Assembly (NCBI RefSeq): GCF_003173575.1
Contig: NZ_QGNY01000008.1
Span: 62,001 to 126,000 of the forward strand
Direction of reading: 5' to 3'
DNA: 64,000 nt
Source: Pedobacter paludis
GTDB taxonomy: Bacteria; Bacteroidota; Bacteroidia; Sphingobacteriales; Sphingobacteriaceae
The translations under genes were made by a program, and so were the position numbers. A model generated the notes under the pieces. It ran no database searches and was not told the origin of the DNA. It saw only the letters and a list, made by a program, of their open reading frames with translations. The number at the start of each line of letters is the position of its first letter. Position 1 is the first letter of the stretch. Below, piece after piece: positions 1-9,627 of this stretch.

Positions 1-388
1 GTGGAAACTGACTATCAGATAAAACATCTTTTACAATGGGTAAAACCGATGCAAGATGTTTGTTAAGAGAATAAACCGTAACTGAAGATTGATCTTGAAT
101 GTATTCGGTTTGAAAAAATGCCCCATAAAAATCAATTTGTTCGGCAATTTCTTTTGATGTAAGTTTTTTCGTTCCATTATTCAGCATTGTACTTACCGCA
201 ATGGCTTGCAACGGCTTTTCTAAATCATAGTTAACATTATTGAATATAAACTCAATGCGAACCAAGTCTTGCTCACCTGAATAAATGGTATAAACTGGAA
301 TATCATTATCAAGCTTGTTTTCTGTAGGGCGAATAAAATTTATTGTAGATACCTGCTTAAAATCAGGCGCTTGTTGTCTGTTAAGCAT
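1..388 (-). CDS. M16 peptidase family protein, second subunit (partial)
   Basis: The first 129 codons of a minus-strand gene are visible; its 3' part lies beyond the window edge. The start is the ATG at 386-388, which overlaps the stop of the upstream M16 peptidase gene by 8 bases. The visible residues (MLNRQQAPDFKQ..., later STMLNNGTKKLTSKEIAEQI and DFYGAFFQ) match the N-terminal half of the non-catalytic M16 (insulinase-like) subunits that pair with a zinc-bearing partner in Bacteroidota. No HxxEH motif occurs in the visible part, which fits the inactive partner. The role as the second half of a two-chain peptidase is inferred from family knowledge and from the overlap. Confidence 0.85.
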   Translation of the reverse strand, partial: MLNRQQAPDFKQVSTINFIRPTENKLDNDIPVYTIYSGEQDLVRIEFIFNNVNYDLEKPLQAIAVSTMLNNGTKKLTSKEIAEQIDFYGAFFQTEYIQDQSSVTVYSLNKHLASVLPIVKDVLSDSQFP

Positions 389-1625
389 TTTCGTCAGTTA
401 AATAATATAATGTTGATGATGACTGTTGATCGAAGGTATTGTTCGAAATCCTCTTAATATCTTCTGCGGTTACCTTTAAAAACTCTTCTGTTTCCTGATT
501 TAGCAAATCAGCATTGCCCAATAATTCATAGTAAGCCAAATTCATTGCTTTATCCAATAAACTCATCTCTGAAAACACCAACACAGATTCTACCTTATTT
601 TTTACCTTGGTTAATTCAGTTGATGAAACCAATTCTGATTTTAGCTTATCAAGTTCTGCCCAAATTGCCTTCTCAGCAGTTTCAATAGAAATGCCTTCAA
701 TCAATTTGCCTTCTATTATGAAAAGTCCTGGATCCAAACTACTGGAAATATAAGCATTAATGTCGCTAAAAAGCTGTTGTTCCTTTAGTAAACTATTGTA
801 CAGCCTCGAAGATTGTCCACGAGAAAGAATATCAGAAAGGAGATCAAAAGCATAATAGTCGCCATTTAATCTGCCCGGCATTTTAAAAGCAATGTAAATT
901 GCATTTAACGGAACATTTGCCTTAACAGTTTCTGTTCTAGCTTCTGTTTGTGGGTCTTCCTGAATTAAATTTCTATTGTATTTATCACCGGCAGGAATAG
1001 GCTCAAACCATTTCTCGGCAAGTTTTTTAACGTCCTCTGTTTTAACGTTTCCACCAACAACCAAAATTGCATTTTGTGGGTTATAATGTTTCTTAAAAAA
1101 CGCTTTAACATCATCCATTTTGGCATTTTCAATATGGGAAAGCTCCTTCCCTATTGTTGCCCAGCGATACGAATGTTTTTTATACGCCAACGGACGAAGT
1201 TTCAACCAAACATCGCCATAAGGCTGATTAAGATAACGTTGTTTAAATTCTTCGCTTACAACGTTTCTTTGGGTTTCCAAGCTTTTTTCAGAAAAAGCTA
1301 GACTCAACATCCTATCGCTTTCCAACCAAAAAGCTGTTTCTATATTTTCTGAGGGTAAAGTGATGTAATAATTGGTGATATCATTGCTAGTAAAAGCATT
1401 GTTTTCGCCACCAACACGCTGTAAAGGTTCATCGTAATTGGGAATATTTACAGATCCCCCAAACATTAAATGCTCAAACAAATGCGCAAAGCCGGTCTGT
1501 TCAGGATTCTCATCGCGAGCACCAACATCATATAAAATATTTAAAACGGCCATCGGCGTTGTGGCATCTTCATGCACCAAAACTTTCAAACCATTAGCAA
1601 GCGTAAAACGATTAAAATCTACCAT
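381..1625 (-). CDS. M16 family zinc metallopeptidase (insulinase-like)
   Basis: A 414-residue zinc peptidase of the pitrilysin/insulinase/processing-peptidase family. The inverted zinc motif HxxEH is at H48-L-F-E51-H52, and the distal glutamate pair is at about residues 125-126 (VVSEEF). The start at the ATG at 1623-1625 was chosen because the protein then opens with MVDFNRFTLANGLKVLVHED, the normal beginning of the family; the open frame runs 24 codons further upstream without homology-like sequence. No signal peptide is evident, so it may act in the cytoplasm. It overlaps the downstream M16 partner by 8 bases, so the two are probably translationally coupled subunits of one peptidase. A TATCTTTA element at 1643-1650 (minus strand) may be its -7 box. 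Confidence 0.9.
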   Translation of the reverse strand: MVDFNRFTLANGLKVLVHEDATTPMAVLNILYDVGARDENPEQTGFAHLFEHLMFGGSVNIPNYDEPLQRVGGENNAFTSNDITNYYITLPSENIETAFWLESDRMLSLAFSEKSLETQRNVVSEEFKQRYLNQPYGDVWLKLRPLAYKKHSYRWATIGKELSHIENAKMDDVKAFFKKHYNPQNAILVVGGNVKTEDVKKLAEKWFEPIPAGDKYNRNLIQEDPQTEARTETVKANVPLNAIYIAFKMPGRLNGDYYAFDLLSDILSRGQSSRLYNSLLKEQQLFSDINAYISSSLDPGLFIIEGKLIEGISIETAEKAIWAELDKLKSELVSSTELTKVKNKVESVLVFSEMSLLDKAMNLAYYELLGNADLLNQETEEFLKVTAEDIKRISNNTFDQQSSSTLYYLTDENA

Positions 1626-1744
1626 ATTTATTTTTAGAGTTGTAAAGATATATAAAAAGGGTTGACGGTAGAAGGCGAAAGGTTTAAGGTATGTCAAATA
1701 TTTTCAAATCAGCGCAATCCTGTAATCGGTGTAATCATTTTCTT

Positions 1745-1752
1745 TATATTTG
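1745..1752 (+). promoter_or_regulatory. -7 promoter element of mqnC
   Basis: TATATTTG matches the Bacteroidota -7 consensus TAnnTTTG. It ends 4 bases before the ATG of mqnC. No clear TTG is visible at the usual distance upstream. If used, the mRNA would have almost no leader. Confidence 0.5.
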
Positions 1753-1756
1753 TACT

Positions 1757-2881
1757 ATGAATACAGCCGATTTACTACAGCGGGCATTACATTTTGAATT
1801 TTTAACGCAGGAAGAAGGTGTTTACCTATATCACAATGCGGATACGGCATCGTTGATGTTTGTAGCAAATGAATTGCGAAAAATTCAGGTTCCGAGTGGT
1901 AAGGTTACCTGGCAGATAGATCGCAATGTAAACACCACAAATGTTTGTATTGCAAACTGCAAATTCTGCAATTTTTTCCGCAGACCAGGTCACGATGAAA
2001 GCTATATTACTGATATTGAAACCTATAAGGTTAAAATTGAAGAAACCTTCCGTTTAGGTGGAGATCAATTATTATTACAGGGCGGGCACCACCCCGACCT
2101 TGGACTTGCATTTTATGCTGATCTTTTTAAAAAATTAAAAGAACTGTATCCAGATTTAAAACTACATGCTTTGGGTCCACCGGAAATTGCCCACGTAGCA
2201 AAACTGGAAGGCATTAGCCATACCGAAGTGTTAAAAGTATTAAAAGAAGCTGGAATGGATTCTTTACCAGGTGCAGGTGCAGAAATTTTAAACGATAGAG
2301 TTAGACGTTTAATCAGTAAAGGCAAATGTGGCGGGCAAGAATGGCTTGATGTTATGCGAGCATGTCATCAATTAGACATTACAACATCGGCAACGATGAT
2401 GTTTGGCCATGTTGAAACCATTGAAGAACGTTTTGAACACTTGGTTTGGATTCGTCAGGTGCAGAGTGAAAAACCTGCTGAGGCTAATGGATTTTTAGCA
2501 TTTATCCCTTGGCCTTTTCAAGATGATGGAACTTTATTGAAAAGACTTCGTGGCATTAGCAATAATGTAACTGCCGATGAGTACATCAGAATGATTGCCT
2601 TAAGCAGAATTATGTTGCCAAACATTAAAAATATCCAGGCGAGCTGGTTAACTGTTGGTAAAGCGACGGCTCAGTTGTGCTTACACGCAGGCGCAAATGA
2701 TTTTGGATCGATCATGATCGAAGAGAATGTGGTTTCTGCAGCTGGTGCACCTCACCGTTTCACCGCAAATGGTATTCAGCAATCTATAAAAGCAGCAGGT
2801 TTTGAACCTCAGCTCCGTGGACAAAAATATAACTACCGCGACTTACCTGAGCATTTAGAAGAACAAGTAATTACATATTAA
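1757..2881 (+). CDS. mqnC: Cyclic dehypoxanthine futalosine synthase (MqnC)
   Basis: A 374-residue radical SAM enzyme of the futalosine route to menaquinone; it cyclises dehypoxanthine futalosine. The cluster-binding CxxxCxxC motif is C64-IAN-C68-KF-C71, followed by the family-typical NFFRRPGHDESY. Other expected blocks are LLLQGGHHPDLGL, DSLPGAGAEIL and ATMMFGHVET, and the length is normal. The start ATG at 1757 was preferred over an upstream in-frame ATG at 1691 because MNTADLLQRAL fits the family and a TATATTTG box sits just before it. It is divergent from the M16 gene. It suggests that menaquinone is made by the futalosine pathway; the other mqn genes are not in this window. Confidence 0.93.
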   Translation: MNTADLLQRALHFEFLTQEEGVYLYHNADTASLMFVANELRKIQVPSGKVTWQIDRNVNTTNVCIANCKFCNFFRRPGHDESYITDIETYKVKIEETFRLGGDQLLLQGGHHPDLGLAFYADLFKKLKELYPDLKLHALGPPEIAHVAKLEGISHTEVLKVLKEAGMDSLPGAGAEILNDRVRRLISKGKCGGQEWLDVMRACHQLDITTSATMMFGHVETIEERFEHLVWIRQVQSEKPAEANGFLAFIPWPFQDDGTLLKRLRGISNNVTADEYIRMIALSRIMLPNIKNIQASWLTVGKATAQLCLHAGANDFGSIMIEENVVSAAGAPHRFTANGIQQSIKAAGFEPQLRGQKYNYRDLPEHLEEQVITY

Positions 2882-2945
2882 CAAAAACCCTTTTTTAATT
2901 CATCCCATTAACTAACTACCCCTTAGGTATTGAACATTATTGGGC

Positions 2946-4025
2946 ATGAAAAAATATAAGAAGCGAATCATATTTTTATGTGTGTTCATCACAGTTTTTG
3001 TTTCCCTCTGTTTTTATTGGGGATATAAAATACCTCAGCAGGACAAACACAAAGATTGGCCTGAATTTCCAAATCATACCAATAAAGAACTGGTTATTAA
3101 AAAGGATGGAAAATCGATTTCTAAATTTACGCCTTTACCCAACTCAGATTTATTGCTGATCTATTATAAAAATCCTGATTCGACATATTTTACCTATGCC
3201 GTTATGAGCAAAACAGGAAAGATCATCCATGATTTTGGTTATTCGAACAATGGAATGCTTTTGGACTTGGTTAACAATCGCTTGCTGGTTTCTCATTTTG
3301 TAAATAATGATACTACGACTTACGAAGCATACGATGCCAAAACTTTTAAGCCCTTACCTGTAAAGTATTTTAAAACTGGAATTGCAGAAAGCTTTGATAA
3401 TTATTTAATGGGTGAGCGTGGTGTAGAAAAGCCTGATTACAAAGGTGGCACTCAGAAAGACATTGAATATAAGACCGGAGAAAACGAAGAGCTTTTTAAG
3501 GAAAAATATAGAAATAAAAATATAAAATTTTCCAAGTTTTTAAATGGCTTAACAGAACTGTACCGCTTTGACGAGCAGAGTGATGGCTTTGAAAATGCAT
3601 CTTATGTAAAATGTACTAAAGATGGTTCTATCTATAACTTCACTTACGATGACCAGGAAAGCATTGAGATTCTTTGTAAAGGCTTTTTCGACAATAAATA
3701 TAGAAAAGGCGATAATTTGCGGTACAAAAACGAACATCTATCTACTACGGATAGTAATGTAGTTGTTAAAAACGACTTTGATGCAAATCTTCGTATTTAT
3801 GGTGGCGGGGATTTATTTAGCTTTGAATTCGATCAACGATATATAGAATACTACGAACTAAAGTTAAAAATTTTGAAAACGAATTTTAAAACAGACGACA
3901 GAAAATCAATAGGGTACAATTTCACCTATGGTGATGAACTATCTTCACCAAAAAGCGACAGTGATACCTTAACTTTCTTATCTGGTGGTGATCTATATTT
4001 AATGTTTCGTAGAATTAAGAATTGA
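2946..4025 (+). CDS. Membrane-anchored or exported protein of unknown function
   Basis: A 359-residue protein I do not recognise. It opens with a basic stretch (MKKYKKR) followed by a hydrophobic segment at about residues 8-26, read as a signal anchor or uncleaved signal peptide. The remainder is hydrophilic, rich in Lys, Asp, Asn and aromatic residues, and looks beta-rich (for example LISHF/YAVMSK/KFTPLPNSDLLLIYY), compatible with a periplasmic propeller-like or lipoprotein-like fold; this is inference only. The ATG at 2946 was chosen over a TTG two codons upstream. It stands alone between mqnC and the convergent ferritin-like genes. Confidence 0.7.
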   Translation: MKKYKKRIIFLCVFITVFVSLCFYWGYKIPQQDKHKDWPEFPNHTNKELVIKKDGKSISKFTPLPNSDLLLIYYKNPDSTYFTYAVMSKTGKIIHDFGYSNNGMLLDLVNNRLLVSHFVNNDTTTYEAYDAKTFKPLPVKYFKTGIAESFDNYLMGERGVEKPDYKGGTQKDIEYKTGENEELFKEKYRNKNIKFSKFLNGLTELYRFDEQSDGFENASYVKCTKDGSIYNFTYDDQESIEILCKGFFDNKYRKGDNLRYKNEHLSTTDSNVVVKNDFDANLRIYGGGDLFSFEFDQRYIEYYELKLKILKTNFKTDDRKSIGYNFTYGDELSSPKSDSDTLTFLSGGDLYLMFRRIKN

Positions 4026-4065
4026 AGATTTAATCTTGAAAATCCTTAATCTTTAAAATTCTGCT

Positions 4066-4104
4066 CAAAAATAAAGGGAAACAAAACCTAAGTTCTGCTT
4101 CCCT
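4066..4104 (-). terminator. Terminator of the ferritin-like operon
   Basis: On the minus strand a stem of about 12 pairs (GGGAAGCAGAAC with GTTTTGTTTCCC, two G-U pairs) is followed by TTTATTTTTG. It lies just past the end of the ferritin-like genes. Confidence 0.7.
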
Positions 4105-4145
4105 ACCTTAAACTAAACATTACCTAATAATGTAAATGCTTTTTA

Positions 4146-5006
4146 CTATGTTAATTTTTTACCGGCTTTTATAAATAAGTTAGCAATGTTTTTAACCGCA
4201 GCTCCCGTTAAGAATTCATCAAAACATTCTGCTGCTTGAGATTGTGAAACCGAAGTACCATTAATTCCAGTAATTTGAATACCAGCTTGTGTGGTATTTT
4301 GCTCACCATCATAAACTGCGTTTACAGCCGCAATACCGGTATCGTTACCATTAGCTGCATAAGCAATCCATGGTTTTAAACCACTTGCGCCTGTTACGTT
4401 TGCAGCAACCATTTGGCGTAAATGTGAAGCGTGACGAGCCTCTACCGAGTGAATTTGAAGTGCTGTAGTTAATACTGCATTACCTTTTAAAATAGGTGCC
4501 TGACCTTTATAAGCTCTAACGCCTGTATCTTCGAAAGCTAAGGCTACTTTTAAAAATGTTTGATAATTGGTATCAACATCTGCAAAACCACCACTTGCTG
4601 TAAAATCGAAATCAGCATAAACATAACCATCAGCTCCTGTAATGCCTAAAGCGCCTTTTAACAAATCTACGTGTGCACGTTCGTGGTTACGGATTGTTGT
4701 AATTGCAGCTCTTGGCGCTCCATCAGGAATATAAGTAGCGTTTGCTAATGTTAAAGCGTGGTTATAATAATTCCATTCTAAGTATTCTAATGCCAAGGCA
4801 AAACCTAAAACATCGTTAACTGTACTTGGATTGGTTTGACCATAAGCTTTCTGGAACATAGAGCCCATGGCTAAAGGCAATGCTGCCAATGAAATTTTCT
4901 TACCAATGTTGTAAAAATCTTTCATTGCATTACGTCGTGGACTTAATCTTTCATAGATCTCACCATCAACTTTTTCTATTTCTTCTAATATATTTACGAT
5001 ATTCAT
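4146..5006 (-). CDS. Ferritin-like domain protein, exported (Ferritin_2 type)
   Basis: A 286-residue protein with a four-helix ferritin-like domain. Two ExxH diiron motifs are visible: E109-R-A-H112 (NHERAHVD) and a later SVEARHASH. Helix one carries EYLEWNYYNHAL near residues 74-85. The N-terminus (about 1-56) has an amphipathic head, SPRRNAMKDF, and a hydrophobic run ending in AYGQ, which looks like a non-canonical Tat or Sec export signal. It lies 17 bases downstream of a paralogous Tat lipoprotein, so the two form an operon. The family resembles desiccation-related Pcc13-62 proteins; iron or oxidant handling in the periplasm is an inference. Confidence 0.8.
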   Translation of the reverse strand: MNIVNILEEIEKVDGEIYERLSPRRNAMKDFYNIGKKISLAALPLAMGSMFQKAYGQTNPSTVNDVLGFALALEYLEWNYYNHALTLANATYIPDGAPRAAITTIRNHERAHVDLLKGALGITGADGYVYADFDFTASGGFADVDTNYQTFLKVALAFEDTGVRAYKGQAPILKGNAVLTTALQIHSVEARHASHLRQMVAANVTGASGLKPWIAYAANGNDTGIAAVNAVYDGEQNTTQAGIQITGINGTSVSQSQAAECFDEFLTGAAVKNIANLFIKAGKKLT

Positions 5007-5023
5007 GATTGTAGATTTTAGGA

Positions 5024-5746
5024 TTAAAGGTTAATTACGTTAATTTTTGTTTTTACATATTTTCCAGCGATGGCTAAAACTTTATCTGGAGTAAGTGCAC
5101 CATCAAGTCCGCTGGCATTAACTGCACCAAGTGGAGCTAAACTTGCTAAATCAGCAAATGTTCCATTAGATATAATGTCTCTGATATAAGCCGCATGACG
5201 AGCTTCTACTGAAACAATTTTACCTGCCAAAACTAAATAATCAGTACTTTTAATTCTAACACCTGCACCATTGTAAGCGGCAACGCCTAAATCTTCAAAT
5301 GCCATTGCAGCACCTAAAACACTCGTAGCACTAGTAAAATCTATAGAAGAGAAATCAACCTCTAAACTTCCAATTGCAGCGGTTCCTAGAGCATTTTTGA
5401 AAAATTCTCTGTGTGCAACTTCGTGGAATTGAATATCTTGAAAATACGCTTTTTGCGCTGTGGTAAAAGTTGAAGGTGGTGCTGAAGCAACTTTTACATA
5501 AAATGCAGCCTCTAATTGTTCAAGCGCATAAGCGTAATTTAATACACCAAAATCATCTTTAAAATCTAAAGTTGCACCGGTGTTCATATCACCATAATTG
5601 CGATCTTTTCTACATCCTGCAGCCATCAACGCGATACCCGCAGCACTAGCTCCGGCAAACTGAAGAAATGATCTTCTGCCTAAGCTGCTGTTAAATAAAC
5701 GTTCTTCTTGAAGTTCATCTTGTGTTATAAGTTCATTGTTTTTCAT
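5024..5746 (-). CDS. Ferritin-like Tat-exported lipoprotein
   Basis: A 240-residue protein with a twin-arginine signal (GRRSFLQFAG, arginines 24-25) and a lipobox (LMAAGC, Cys45), so it should be exported folded and lipid-anchored. Its ferritin-like domain has two ExxH motifs, E109-V-A-H112 (FHEVAHREF) and SVEARHAAY, plus the FEDLGVAAYNG helix. The first ExxH falls at the same residue numbers as in the neighbouring paralogue. It is the first gene of the two-gene ferritin operon and is divergent from the LytTR regulator 124 bases away, which may control it. The window also encodes a TatA protein. Confidence 0.85.
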   Translation of the reverse strand: MKNNELITQDELQEERLFNSSLGRRSFLQFAGASAAGIALMAAGCRKDRNYGDMNTGATLDFKDDFGVLNYAYALEQLEAAFYVKVASAPPSTFTTAQKAYFQDIQFHEVAHREFFKNALGTAAIGSLEVDFSSIDFTSATSVLGAAMAFEDLGVAAYNGAGVRIKSTDYLVLAGKIVSVEARHAAYIRDIISNGTFADLASLAPLGAVNASGLDGALTPDKVLAIAGKYVKTKINVINL

Positions 5747-5870
5747 AATCCTTTATGTTTTAGGGTTTTGATTTCGTTTGGTGATATATACGTGACATTT
5801 ATATGAGCGGTTTTTTTCTTTTGCATTTTTTTTTACAAGTCGTTTTTAATACATTCACAAACCTATTGCT

Positions 5871-6656
5871 ATGACTATACTAAAAGCCATTATTGTTGAT
5901 GATGAAGAGTTCGCACGCTCATCACTTTTTTTCCTGTTGCAACAAAATTGCCCTGATGTAGAAATTACCGGCATTGCCCGTTCTGTGGCAGAAGCAAAAG
6001 ATATCTTAGCACATCATCCAATCAATCTTATCTTTTTGGATATTGCAATGCCTGGTGGAAACGGTTTTGAATTGATTCCCGATGCTCAAAAACACCATGC
6101 AGCTGTTATTTTCACCACTGCTTACGATCAGTATGCGCTCAAAGCAATAAAAGCCAACGCATTAGATTACTTATTGAAACCCATTGACATTGATGAACTG
6201 AAAATTGCCGTTGAAAAGGTTACCGAACATATTAAACGGTATCAAAATCAAAGTGGAGGCGATGAAAGAATTACAAATCTGGCATCGAGCTTAAGTAGTA
6301 GATCAGAAATAAGAAAGCTAACCCTACCTTACGGACAGGGTTTTAAAATGATTGATGTTGATGACATTATCTACATCGAAGCCGATAGCAATTACTCTGT
6401 TGTTCACCTCAGCAATGCAGATAAAATAACAGTTTCGAAGGTTTTGAGAGAATTTGAAGAACTTTTGCCTACCGATCAATTTGTAAGAATCCATAAATCC
6501 AGTATTATAAACCTAAATCATTTAAAAGAATATAATTCAAAAAATGGATTGCAGGTTTTTTTGAAAAACGGAGAAAGCATCAATATTTCTAGAAGAAGGG
6601 CAAGCGATTTCTTTGAGAAAATAAAGTTATTTACAAAAGCACATAGTGACCATTAA
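5871..6656 (+). CDS. LytTR-family response regulator
   Basis: A 261-residue regulator: CheY-like receiver (residues about 3-125) and C-terminal LytTR DNA-binding domain (about 155-255). Receiver residues are the acidic pair D10-D11, phospho-acceptor D57 (LIFLDIAMPG), and LKPID near residue 107. The LytTR part contains IDVDDIIYIEADSNYS and FVRIHKSSIINL. It overlaps the following histidine kinase gene by 11 bases, so the pair is a co-translated two-component system. It is divergent from the ferritin-like operon. LytTR proteins bind two short direct repeats about 21-22 bases apart; no good pair was found in the 124-base divergent spacer. Confidence 0.93.
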   Translation: MTILKAIIVDDEEFARSSLFFLLQQNCPDVEITGIARSVAEAKDILAHHPINLIFLDIAMPGGNGFELIPDAQKHHAAVIFTTAYDQYALKAIKANALDYLLKPIDIDELKIAVEKVTEHIKRYQNQSGGDERITNLASSLSSRSEIRKLTLPYGQGFKMIDVDDIIYIEADSNYSVVHLSNADKITVSKVLREFEELLPTDQFVRIHKSSIINLNHLKEYNSKNGLQVFLKNGESINISRRRASDFFEKIKLFTKAHSDH

Positions 6657-9627
6657 TATCCAACATAAGCTTAAGATAGATTTTAGCATCGCCGTGAAAA
6701 TTGCGCTGGTTTGGTTTGTGCTGTTCATAATGTTACCGACAAAACTTTTTTCGCAAACAACCTATCTGCCTCATTACACTTCTAAAAATGGGTTGGCAAG
6801 CAACAATTGCTATTACATTTTGCAGGATAAGAAAGGTTTCATCTGGATTTCTACAGATAACGGAGTTAGCCGTTTTGATGGAACAAACTTCCAAAACTTT
6901 ACAATTGAAGATGGCTTGCCCGATACTCAGATTCTTAAAATGACTGAAGACAACCAGGGCAGGATTTGGTTTTTTACCTTAAACGGACAGCTAAGCTATT
7001 TAAAAGACGGTAAATTTTACAATCAAGATAACAACGATCTATTAAAGAAACTAAATTTCAATACTGTTATTGTTTCATTTCTTCAAGATAAAATGGGTCG
7101 GATCTGGCTCGGAACAAACTCCAATTTAGTTGTTTGCTGGGATGGAAAATCCATAAAAAAATATGTTTCACCACATGTCAACAATCAGTTTATAAATGCT
7201 TTTATCCATGAAGACGATGAGGGAAATATTTATGCCTACAGCGATTTAAGTGTTCAAAAGTTTAACGGAAAACATTTTAGTCTGGTAGAATCAGAAGTAG
7301 ACCCGATCTCTTATATGACGGCATTTAATCAGGCAGATAAATCGCTTGCTTACTTGGACAAATCTGGGTTAAAAGAGTTTAAAAGAGGGTTTGTAAATAC
7401 TCTGATTCCTATTCCGCAGAATCTGATTAAAAACATGTCGGGCTATTTTTATTACGATAATGCTTTAAAAGAAGTGTGGTTAGCCAATGCAAATGGTGCC
7501 TTTGCACTTAATAAGAGCGGAAAAACAGTTCAGTACCTTCAGGATGTTTCTGTTAATCAGGTAATAAAAGATGCCAATCAGAATATGTGGTTTGCAACGA
7601 CCCAAGGTATTTATATGTTGCCAAATATCAATTCTAGGCTCTCTATTATCGATGCAGAATCTGGCTTAAGCAGTAATGTAATTAAAAGCATTACAAAAGA
7701 CAACAAAAACAGGCTTTGGCTTGGAACCGATGATGCAGTTATCGATATTCTGAGCATCAACAACTATCAGGTAGACGAAGTGGGCTTAGACGATTTTAAG
7801 AAATACAAAACCATTAAGCAAATTACCTACGATCCAAAAAATCAATCTGTTTATTTCGCATCCGATTACGGAATGGGTGTTTTTAAAAATATTTATAAGA
7901 GCACGGCTGATGTTAAATACTTAAAGGAAGTAAACAATTCCATGTTCGTGATTAAGCATTTTAGTTTAAGCGAAAATAACAATCACCTTGCTTTAGCGCT
8001 ATCATCAGGCGTAGTATTTTTATCCGACAGGATTAATCAATTCGAATTTAATTCCCTTAAATACAGAGAAAAAGAAGATTTTTTTAAAGATCGATCGTAC
8101 CATGTTTTTTACGATAAGCAAGGGAATTTATGGTTCTCGAACATTAATGGCTTGTCTCAATTTTCCAACGGAAAGCTGATTAAACACTTCGAAAAAAATC
8201 CCTTACTAACAAAAAGAATCAACGATATTCAGCAATTGCCCGATGGAACTTTAATTTTGGCAACAGATGGATATGGATTGATTTTTTATAAGGACAACAA
8301 AATCTCCAGACAGATTACGCAAAAAGACGGTCTTACCAATAATATCTGCACCAAAATTTTTATTAAGAATAACGAAATCTGGGTGTTAACCAACAAGGGC
8401 GTAAACAAAATCACCAACTATCCGGAAAGCCCAAGCGTAGCCAATTTCGACTATGGCAAAGATTTGTTGAGTGATGATATTAATAGTTTGTTTATTGATG
8501 ACAGCACCGCCTATTTTGGCACAAACAGAGGTTTGATTTTGTTTAAGTACAACAATAAAAACATTACTAGAAACCTTCCCAAAGTATATGTTACCTCAAT
8601 TATTAGAGATAATGAACGCCTTTCGATTGATAAGGACAACTTTACCTTTGAAACCGGCAACAACATCATTTTATTTACTTTTAGCGCCGTAGATTTTACT
8701 ACGAGTGATATCACTTATCGTTATCGCTTAAATGACAATACCGCTTGGATAGAAACCAGAACCCGACGGCTCGATTTTTCGTCATTACAGCCAGGCGATT
8801 ATGTTTTTGAGGTTAGTGCCAAAAGCCAGAACGGTAACTGGGGGCCATCTGCAAAAATCTCGTTTACCATTAAAAAGCATTTTTGGCAGAGCCTTTGGTT
8901 CTTATCCATTTTAATTCTTCTAGTAGCGTATATTTTTTATAAGGTAGCCGTTAACATCACCAGAAAGCAAAAAGATAAGGAACAGGAACAATTAAAGGTT
9001 AAAAACAAAGTATTAATGCTCGAACAGCAGGCATTGCAGGCCATGATGAATCCTCACTTTGTGTTTAACGTAATGAACTCCATTCAGCATTACATAAACA
9101 CGCAGAACACGGCTTCTGCCAACAAGGTTTTAACTGGCTTTGCCCGCTTAATTAGAAAAAATCTAGAGATCTGTACAAAAAGTTACATCTCTTTGGAAGA
9201 AGAATTAGAATATCTTAGTCTTTACCTCAAACTCGAAAAAAACCGATTCGGCGATAAACTTAAATACGTTTTCTCGGTTGATGAAGATATTGATAAGGAA
9301 GAAACCTTTATTCCATCTATGTTGTTACAGCCCTATGTGGAGAATGCAATATGGCATGGAATTATGCCAAAAGAAACTGGCGGAGAAATTCACATCAATA
9401 TTAAATTACAAGACGAATTTTATCTTAACATAGAAATTATCGATGATGGAATTGGAATTGAGAATTCACTGAGAGATAAAAAAGAAACGCACATAAGTAA
9501 GGGCATGCAGCTAACAAAAGAAAGATTAAACCTTTTAGGTCAGATTGGAGCAAAACCTATACACCTAAATGTCCGCCAAAACAGCATTAATGGTACAACG
9601 GTATCTATTTCTATACCATTAAAATAG
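6646..9627 (+). CDS. Two-component sensor histidine kinase with beta-propeller sensor (LytS-type)
   Basis: A 993-residue sensor kinase. After a hydrophobic signal/TM segment (about 15-37) come repeated two-component regulator propeller blades (QDKKGFIWISTDNGVSRFDG, NQGRIWFFTLNG, MGRIWLGTNSN, KNRLWLGTDDAV and others), a Y_Y_Y domain (about 680-740), one TM helix (about 748-766), a coiled coil, and a LytS-type kinase core (His_kinase/HATPase). The phospho-acceptor is H804 (MMNPHFVFN); the ATP-site N box is ENAIWHG. The only supported start is GTG at 6646, inside the regulator gene. Propeller kinases of this architecture sense periplasmic ligands; here the divergent ferritin pair is the nearest possible target (inference). 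Confidence 0.92.
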   Translation: MTINIQHKLKIDFSIAVKIALVWFVLFIMLPTKLFSQTTYLPHYTSKNGLASNNCYYILQDKKGFIWISTDNGVSRFDGTNFQNFTIEDGLPDTQILKMTEDNQGRIWFFTLNGQLSYLKDGKFYNQDNNDLLKKLNFNTVIVSFLQDKMGRIWLGTNSNLVVCWDGKSIKKYVSPHVNNQFINAFIHEDDEGNIYAYSDLSVQKFNGKHFSLVESEVDPISYMTAFNQADKSLAYLDKSGLKEFKRGFVNTLIPIPQNLIKNMSGYFYYDNALKEVWLANANGAFALNKSGKTVQYLQDVSVNQVIKDANQNMWFATTQGIYMLPNINSRLSIIDAESGLSSNVIKSITKDNKNRLWLGTDDAVIDILSINNYQVDEVGLDDFKKYKTIKQITYDPKNQSVYFASDYGMGVFKNIYKSTADVKYLKEVNNSMFVIKHFSLSENNNHLALALSSGVVFLSDRINQFEFNSLKYREKEDFFKDRSYHVFYDKQGNLWFSNINGLSQFSNGKLIKHFEKNPLLTKRINDIQQLPDGTLILATDGYGLIFYKDNKISRQITQKDGLTNNICTKIFIKNNEIWVLTNKGVNKITNYPESPSVANFDYGKDLLSDDINSLFIDDSTAYFGTNRGLILFKYNNKNITRNLPKVYVTSIIRDNERLSIDKDNFTFETGNNIILFTFSAVDFTTSDITYRYRLNDNTAWIETRTRRLDFSSLQPGDYVFEVSAKSQNGNWGPSAKISFTIKKHFWQSLWFLSILILLVAYIFYKVAVNITRKQKDKEQEQLKVKNKVLMLEQQALQAMMNPHFVFNVMNSIQHYINTQNTASANKVLTGFARLIRKNLEICTKSYISLEEELEYLSLYLKLEKNRFGDKLKYVFSVDEDIDKEETFIPSMLLQPYVENAIWHGIMPKETGGEIHINIKLQDEFYLNIEIIDDGIGIENSLRDKKETHISKGMQLTKERLNLLGQIGAKPIHLNVRQNSINGTTVSISIPLK

